DNA of 64,000 bases, taken from positions 55,074 through 119,073 of the forward strand of contig NZ_RXLZ01000004.1 of assembly GCF_003970865.1 (NCBI RefSeq). Direction: 5' to 3'. Position 1 is the stretch's first letter. Every line of letters starts with the position of its first letter. Positions 59,743 through 64,000 of this stretch are shown one piece after another. The notes below the pieces were generated by a model, which made no database searches, was not told the DNA's origin, and was given only the letters and a program-made list of their open reading frames with translations. The translations under genes and the position numbers were made by a program. This DNA comes from Stenotrophomonas maltophilia. Lineage in GTDB: Bacteria; Pseudomonadota; Gammaproteobacteria; Xanthomonadales; Xanthomonadaceae.

Positions 59743-60618
59743 ATGTCTGTTTTGATTAACAAGAACACCAAGGTGATCGTGCAGGGCTTCACCGGCCAGC
59801 AGGGCACCTTCCACGCCACTCAGATGATCGAGTACGGCACCCAGGTTGTTGGCGGCGTGACCCCGGGCAAGGGTGGCACCACCCACATCGACCTGCCGGT
59901 CTTCAACACCGTTGCCGACGCCGTGCAGAGCACCGGCGCCAACGCTTCGGTCATCTACGTGCCGCCGCCGTACGCGGCCGACGCGATCCTGGAAGCCGCT
60001 GCTGCCGGCATCAAGGTCATCGTCTGCATCACCGAAGGCATCCCGGTGCTGGACATGCTGCGCGTCAAGAACGTGCTGACCCGTTCGCATCCGGACACCG
60101 TGCTGATCGGGCCGAACTGCCCGGGCGTCATCACCCCGGGTGAGTGCAAGATCGGCATCATGCCGGGCCACATCCACCAGCCGGGCAAGATCGGCATCGT
60201 GTCGCGTTCGGGCACCCTGACCTATGAAGCGGTCAAGCAGACCACCGAAGTCGGCCTGGGCCAGTCCACCTGCATCGGCATCGGTGGTGACCCGATCAAC
60301 GGCCTGAACTTCGTCGACTGCCTGAAGCTGTTCAACGAAGACCCGCAGACCGAAGGCATCATCATGGTTGGCGAAATCGGCGGCGACGCCGAGGAAGCTG
60401 GCGCCGAGTACATCAAGAACCACGTGAAGAAGCCGGTCGTCGGTTTCATCGCCGGTGCGTCGGCTCCGGCCGGCAAGCGCATGGGCCACGCCGGTGCGAT
60501 CGCCTCGGGCGGCAAGGGCACTGCCGAAGGCAAGTTCGCTGCAATGGAAGCTGCCGGTGTTGTCACCGTCCGCTCGCCGGGCGACCTGGGCGCTGCCATC
60601 GCCAAGCTGGTGAAATAA
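59743..60618 (+). CDS. sucD: Succinyl-CoA synthetase, alpha subunit
   Basis: The 291-residue CoA-binding subunit, carrying the phosphorylated active-site His in [16 protein letters not shown]. CoA-binding [18 protein letters not shown] at the N-terminus, [30 protein letters not shown] and [10 protein letters not shown] are all present. The ATG is preceded by AAGGAAT. A terminator lies about 60 bases downstream. Confidence 0.98.
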   Translation: MSVLINKNTKVIVQGFTGQQGTFHATQMIEYGTQVVGGVTPGKGGTTHIDLPVFNTVADAVQSTGANASVIYVPPPYAADAILEAAAAGIKVIVCITEGIPVLDMLRVKNVLTRSHPDTVLIGPNCPGVITPGECKIGIMPGHIHQPGKIGIVSRSGTLTYEAVKQTTEVGLGQSTCIGIGGDPINGLNFVDCLKLFNEDPQTEGIIMVGEIGGDAEEAGAEYIKNHVKKPVVGFIAGASAPAGKRMGHAGAIASGGKGTAEGKFAAMEAAGVVTVRSPGDLGAAIAKLVK

Positions 60619-60645
60619 GATCGACTGCCTCCGGCAGACGATGCT

Positions 60646-60760
60646 GTAGAGCCGGCCGCTGGCCGGCTGCTTGAAACAGAAAGGCCGCCTCCGGGCGGCT
60701 TTTCTGCGTCTGGTGTCCTGGCCATCCCGGCAAGCCCATCCACGCATGGCGTGGAACTAC
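60646..60760. repeat. SMAG palindromes flanking the sucD terminator
   Basis: A GTAGAGCCGGCCGCTGGC palindrome (60646-60668) precedes the terminator, and an ATCCACGCATGGCGTGGA palindrome ending in ACTAC (60737-60760) follows it. Confidence 0.8.
60679..60704 (+). terminator. Rho-independent terminator of sucCD
   Basis: AGGCCGCC and GGCGGCTT pair across TCCG and run into TTTTCT. Confidence 0.8.
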
Positions 60761-60814
60761 TGAGCCGGGGCTGTCCACGCAGCGAGCGCGCCCGGCGCGC
60801 GCATGGCGCAGCGC

Positions 60815-60820
60815 TACAAT
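60815..60820 (+). promoter_or_regulatory. Candidate -10 box of nadE
   Basis: TACAAT matches the consensus well, about 30 bases before the chosen nadE start; the -35 region is poorly conserved. A transcript from here would exclude the upstream in-frame ATG at 60803. Confidence 0.45.
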
Positions 60821-60850
60821 GGCGGCATTGCAACCACAGGCTGGATTCCC

Positions 60851-62485
60851 ATGGCTTCGATCCGCATCGCGATGGCGCAGTTCGACTTCCCGGTCGGCGA
60901 CGTCGCCGGCAACACCGAGCGCATCATCGAGATGATCGGCCAGGCGCGCGACGAGTACGGTGCCGAGCTGGTGATGTTCCCCGAGCTGGCGGTGAGTGGT
61001 TATCCGCCGGAAGACCTGCTGCTGCGCCCGGGCTTCCTGTACGAGTGCGAGCAGGCAATGGCCCGCATCGCCACCGCCTGTCGCGGTATCACCGCCGTGG
61101 TTGGCTGGCCGCAGGCGGCCGGCGCGGTGGTCTACAACGCCGCCAGCGTGCTGCGCGATGGCCTGGTGGAGCAGACCTACCGCAAGCGCGAGCTGCCCAA
61201 CTACGCGGTGTTCGACGAGCGCCGCTACTTCGATGTCGATCCGGATGGCGGCAGCTGCGTGTTCGAGGTCAATGGCGTGCCGGTTGGCCTGCTGATCTGC
61301 GAGGACCTGTGGTTCGCCGAGCCGCTGGCCGACACCGTGCGCGCCGGTGCGCAGCTGGTGGTGGTGCCGAATGCGTCGCCGTACGAGCGTGGCAAGCACG
61401 CCCAGCGCGACGCCGTACTGGCCGCTCGTACCCGCGAGAGCGGGGCGGCGATCGCCTACCTCAACGTGGTTGGCGGCCAGGATGCGCTGGTGTTCGACGG
61501 CGCCTCGGTGGTAGCCGATGGCGACGGTACCGTGCACCCGGCCGCCGCCGCCTTCGTCGACCAGTGGCTGGTGGTGGAGTACGACGGTGAAACCCGCCGC
61601 TTCATGCCGCACGTGTGGATGGACGACGGCGACGAGAGCATGGACGCGCTGGCCTGGCGCGCGGTGACCCGTGGCATCCAGGATTACTGCCGCAAGAACG
61701 GCTTCAAGAAGGTGTGGCTGGGCCTGTCCGGCGGCATCGACTCGGCGATCGTGCTGGCCATGGCCGTGGACGCGATGGGCGCCGAGAACGTCACCGCGGT
61801 GCGGTTGCCGTCGCGCTATACCGCGGGCCTGTCCAACGACCTAGCCGCCGAGCAGTGCCAGGCCCTGGGCGTGAAGCTGGAGGCGGTCTCGATCGAGCCG
61901 GCGTTCAAGGGGCTGATGGAATCGCTGGCGCCGATGTTCGAAGGCACTGCGCCGGACGTGACCGAGGAAAACCTGCAGTCGCGCAGCCGTGGCGTGATCC
62001 TGATGGCGCTGGCCAACAAGTTCGGTGGTCTGCTGCTGACCACCGGCAACAAGAGCGAGTACGCGGTGGGTTACGCCACCATCTACGGCGACATGTGTGG
62101 TGGCTACGCGCCGTTGAAGGACCTGTACAAGACCGAGGTGTTCGGGCTGTCCAAGTGGCGCAACACCGTGGGCGGTGCGCCGGTGATCCCGCCGGCGGTG
62201 ATCAGCCGCCCGCCGTCGGCCGAGCTGCGCGAGAACCAGCTGGACCAGGATTCGCTGCCGGCCTACGACGTGCTGGACGGCATCCTGTACCGCTACATCG
62301 ACCAGGAGCAGTCGCGCACGGAGATCGTGGCCGCCGGTTACGACGCGGCCGTGGTCGACCGCGTGCTGCGCCTGGTGCGCATCAGCGAGTGGAAGCGGCA
62401 CCAGGCCGCGCCGGGGCCGAAGGTGTCGCGTCGTGCTTTCGGTCGTGAGCGTCGTTACCCGATCAGCAACGGCTACAAGGGCTGA
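60851..62485 (+). CDS. nadE: Glutamine-dependent NAD+ synthetase
   Basis: Final step of NAD synthesis, amidating deamido-NAD with glutamine nitrogen. The 544-residue protein fuses a nitrilase-type glutaminase (Glu45 in FPELAVSGY, Lys112 in YRKRELPNY, Cys150 in LICEDLW) to the synthetase domain with the P-loop SGGIDS (from residue 293), TGNKSEYAVGYAT and PSAELRENQLDQDSL. The chosen ATG gives the conserved start ASIRIAMAQFDFPVGD; an ATG 16 codons upstream precedes the likely -10 box. Confidence 0.97.
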   Translation: MASIRIAMAQFDFPVGDVAGNTERIIEMIGQARDEYGAELVMFPELAVSGYPPEDLLLRPGFLYECEQAMARIATACRGITAVVGWPQAAGAVVYNAASVLRDGLVEQTYRKRELPNYAVFDERRYFDVDPDGGSCVFEVNGVPVGLLICEDLWFAEPLADTVRAGAQLVVVPNASPYERGKHAQRDAVLAARTRESGAAIAYLNVVGGQDALVFDGASVVADGDGTVHPAAAAFVDQWLVVEYDGETRRFMPHVWMDDGDESMDALAWRAVTRGIQDYCRKNGFKKVWLGLSGGIDSAIVLAMAVDAMGAENVTAVRLPSRYTAGLSNDLAAEQCQALGVKLEAVSIEPAFKGLMESLAPMFEGTAPDVTEENLQSRSRGVILMALANKFGGLLLTTGNKSEYAVGYATIYGDMCGGYAPLKDLYKTEVFGLSKWRNTVGGAPVIPPAVISRPPSAELRENQLDQDSLPAYDVLDGILYRYIDQEQSRTEIVAAGYDAAVVDRVLRLVRISEWKRHQAAPGPKVSRRAFGRERRYPISNGYKG

Positions 62486-62500
62486 GGCAGCGGTTGGCGG

Positions 62501-62700
62501 GTAGTGCCGGTCGCTGGCCGGCAACCCGTATACCGTGCATCCACGCATGGCGTGGATCTACTGCGTCCGGTAGTGCCGGCCGCTGGCCGGCAACCCGTAT
62601 ACCGCGCATCCACGCATGGCGTGGATCTACTGCGTCCGGTAGTGCCGGCCGCTGGCCGGCAACCCGTATACCGTGCATCCACGCATGGCGTGGGTCTACC
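62501..62700. repeat. Tandem array of three 69-bp units, each a double SMAG palindrome
   Basis: Units start at 62501, 62570 and 62639. Each holds a GTAGTGCCGGCCGCTGGC palindrome, the linker AACCCGTATACCG and an ATCCACGCATGGCGTGGAT palindrome. Units differ only at single positions. The third runs into the 3' end of the lipase-like gene. Confidence 0.9.
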
Positions 62701-63835
62701 GGGCCTCGTCGAGCAACTGTTCGAAGCCTGCGGTTTCCGCAGCGTCGTTGAAGTGGCCGTCCTCAAGCCGTGCACGCACAAACGCCAGGCCATCCGCCGC
62801 CGCTGCGTCCAGTGTGCCCCGGTGGTCGACGGGGTAGCGCCGGAACGCGACCGGCTCGCCTCGCAGGGCCAGGCCAGCAGCGTACAGCAGGGTGGTCAGA
62901 TAGGGCACATCGCGGTCCTCGCTGCCGTGGCCCAGCATCAGCGGTTGGCTGAAGCCGCGCCGCGGAACACCGAGATAGTCGTACAGCACCGCCCAGATGC
63001 CAGGCACGCGGGTCAGCGGTGCAGTGAACATGCTGCCGGTGTCCGCGCCGTCCAGCGTGGCAGCCAGTTCGCCCAGGCACTGCTCGCGTGCTATTGCAAC
63101 GCGGGCGCGGCCCGTGTCGCTGAGAACGCGATTGATCTGTGGCGCAACCTGCAGCAGGCCGTCGAGCAGATACGCGTGATACGCATTGAGCGCGCCAGGG
63201 TTGGCGGTACGGTTGTCGGGCTTCATCACCAGCGCGGTCAGCTCGACGGCGGTGGGCGTTCCTGCGGTAAAGCTGCCGCGGTACTGCAGGGATGGGCCAC
63301 CATGGGAGGCGGCCAGATGGCCTGCGGTCAATGCAGCTGCGCCTCCCTGTGAATAGCCGATTGAGACCCAGCGGGGTGATAGCGTCGTGGCACCCAGGTA
63401 GTGGCGGCTGGCCTTGACCATGTCGATGGCATTGCGTGCGGCGGTGCGCACGTGCAGGTAGGCATGGTCACCTGGACTGCCGAGGCCCTGGTAGTCCGCA
63501 GCAATCACCGCATAGCCCTGTGCCAGGAACTGATCGAGGAAGCGCCCGTCGCGTTCGGGCTGGTAGGGGCCGGATATCGAGGGCGCGCAGCGGTCGGCAA
63601 TGCCCTGGGTGCCATGTGCCCAGGACACCACCGGCCAGCCGCTTGCAGGAGCCGCGCCGGCGGGCAGGTACAGCAGGCCGGTGCCCTCGGCCAGTTGGCC
63701 GCGATGATCCGGGGTGCGGTAGTGCAGCTTGTAGGCCTGCGCGGCCTTGGACGGCACCCATGACGCGCGATAGGGGGCAGCAGACAGCAGATCGCCCGGT
63801 GCGGTCGGTGCAGCAGCCAGGGGGCCCGAGGACAA
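62696..63835 (-). CDS. Secretory-lipase-like alpha/beta hydrolase, 5' end abnormal
   Basis: About 379 residues of an alpha/beta hydrolase of the secretory lipase (LIP) type. The nucleophile lies in GYSQGGAAAL, with VVSWAHGTQGIADRCAPS, YAVIAADYQGLG and GHGSEDRDVPY (Asp region) in order. The only start in frame is a TTG at 63835, but 17 codons further upstream still encode a plausible signal peptide (FQPLACILATTLLALSS), ending at a TAA with no start codon. The true start therefore seems lost by a small indel or uses a non-standard codon. Confidence 0.7.
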   Translation of the reverse strand: MSSGPLAAAPTAPGDLLSAAPYRASWVPSKAAQAYKLHYRTPDHRGQLAEGTGLLYLPAGAAPASGWPVVSWAHGTQGIADRCAPSISGPYQPERDGRFLDQFLAQGYAVIAADYQGLGSPGDHAYLHVRTAARNAIDMVKASRHYLGATTLSPRWVSIGYSQGGAAALTAGHLAASHGGPSLQYRGSFTAGTPTAVELTALVMKPDNRTANPGALNAYHAYLLDGLLQVAPQINRVLSDTGRARVAIAREQCLGELAATLDGADTGSMFTAPLTRVPGIWAVLYDYLGVPRRGFSQPLMLGHGSEDRDVPYLTTLLYAAGLALRGEPVAFRRYPVDHRGTLDAAAADGLAFVRARLEDGHFNDAAETAGFEQLLDEAR

Positions 63836-63945
63836 CGCCAGCAGGGTGGTGGCGAGGATGCAGGCGAGGGGTTGGAAACGGCCCCTTTACAACTCTGACG
63901 GTGCCGACCAACTTACGCGGTGGTATGTGCGGGTGGCCTCTGCCA

Positions 63946-63972
63946 TGTATAACGACACAACAACTATCACAA
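63946..63972 (-). promoter_or_regulatory. Candidate promoter of the lipase-like gene
   Basis: On the minus strand TTGTGA and TATACA are separated by 15 bases, shorter than the usual 17, in an AT-rich stretch that continues to the window edge. Confidence 0.3.
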
Positions 63973-64000
63973 AAGGCTCAAAAAAAAAACAAAAAAAACA

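Noticed and set aside
62501..62700. Regular repeats resembling a short CRISPR array
   Set aside because: The repeated units are continuous 69-bp copies without unique spacers, and each is a pair of SMAG palindromes; no cas gene is near.

Overview
The window looks like a chromosomal segment of a Stenotrophomonas maltophilia-complex bacterium (Xanthomonadaceae, Gammaproteobacteria). The evidence is high GC throughout, Xanthomonas-like gene neighbourhoods (kdsA-eno-ftsB-ispD-ispF-truD, surE-pcm-yqaA-nlpD, pilD-pilC|pilA-pilB-pilR-pilS-sucCD), and dozens of short GTAG-initiated palindromes of the SMAG/REP type described from S. maltophilia. There is no plasmid, prophage, insertion sequence, rRNA or CRISPR locus. 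The single RNA gene recognised is a tRNA-Gly(CCC). The left edge cuts an S10-type carboxypeptidase gene.

Layout. 1-5.1 kb: peptidase S10, a GNAT acetyltransferase and parE on the minus strand, then a small secreted protein. 5.1-12.3 kb: a plus-strand housekeeping run, pyrG, kdsA, two tandem paralogous membrane proteins, eno, ftsB, ispD, ispF and truD, mostly with ATGA-type overlaps. 12.4-16.7 kb: an Smr protein, the surE-pcm-yqaA-nlpD operon without rpoS behind it, and a secreted hypothetical. 16.8-20.5 kb: two minus-strand small genes (Mth938-like, yhbY) divergent from rlmE-ftsH. 20.45-21.0 kb: a large head-to-head repeat block. 21.1-28.7 kb: a copper-linked pair (DUF2946 protein and TonB-dependent receptor), an RND efflux adaptor and pump, and a GNAT protein. 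28.8-41.4 kb: AGCS symporter, TrmH-type methyltransferase, M28 peptidase, mscL, an FAH-family protein, a Rieske protein, an SLC13/RCK transporter, trmB-thiG-thiS and an autotransporter esterase. 41.45-44.8 kb: tRNA-Gly followed by a small accessory-looking stretch (DUF805, PoNi-like immunity protein, unknown membrane protein, lipoprotein). 44.8-49.0 kb: thioesterase, rimK and a ColRS-like two-component system preceded by a secreted protein. 49.2-58.1 kb: coaE and the type IV pilus core cluster. 58.5-62.5 kb: sucCD and nadE. 62.7-63.9 kb: a secretory-lipase-like gene with a damaged-looking 5' end.

Functional logic. The pilus block is self-contained. PilD processes the pilin, PilC and PilB form the assembly platform and motor, and PilS/PilR should activate a clear sigma-54 promoter in front of pilA. 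The DUF2946/TonB-receptor pair suggests copper handling. The remaining genes are mainly core metabolism and envelope maintenance.

The most unusual content is intergenic. Three copies of a composite ~190-230 nt element carry a long hairpin whose stem sequence differs between types while an inner loop code and the flanking boxes are kept. A second hairpin family sits just after stop codons, always in the same orientation. SMAG-type palindromes show compensatory stem changes, and there are several tandem amplifications, one of which has copied the 3' end of a gene.
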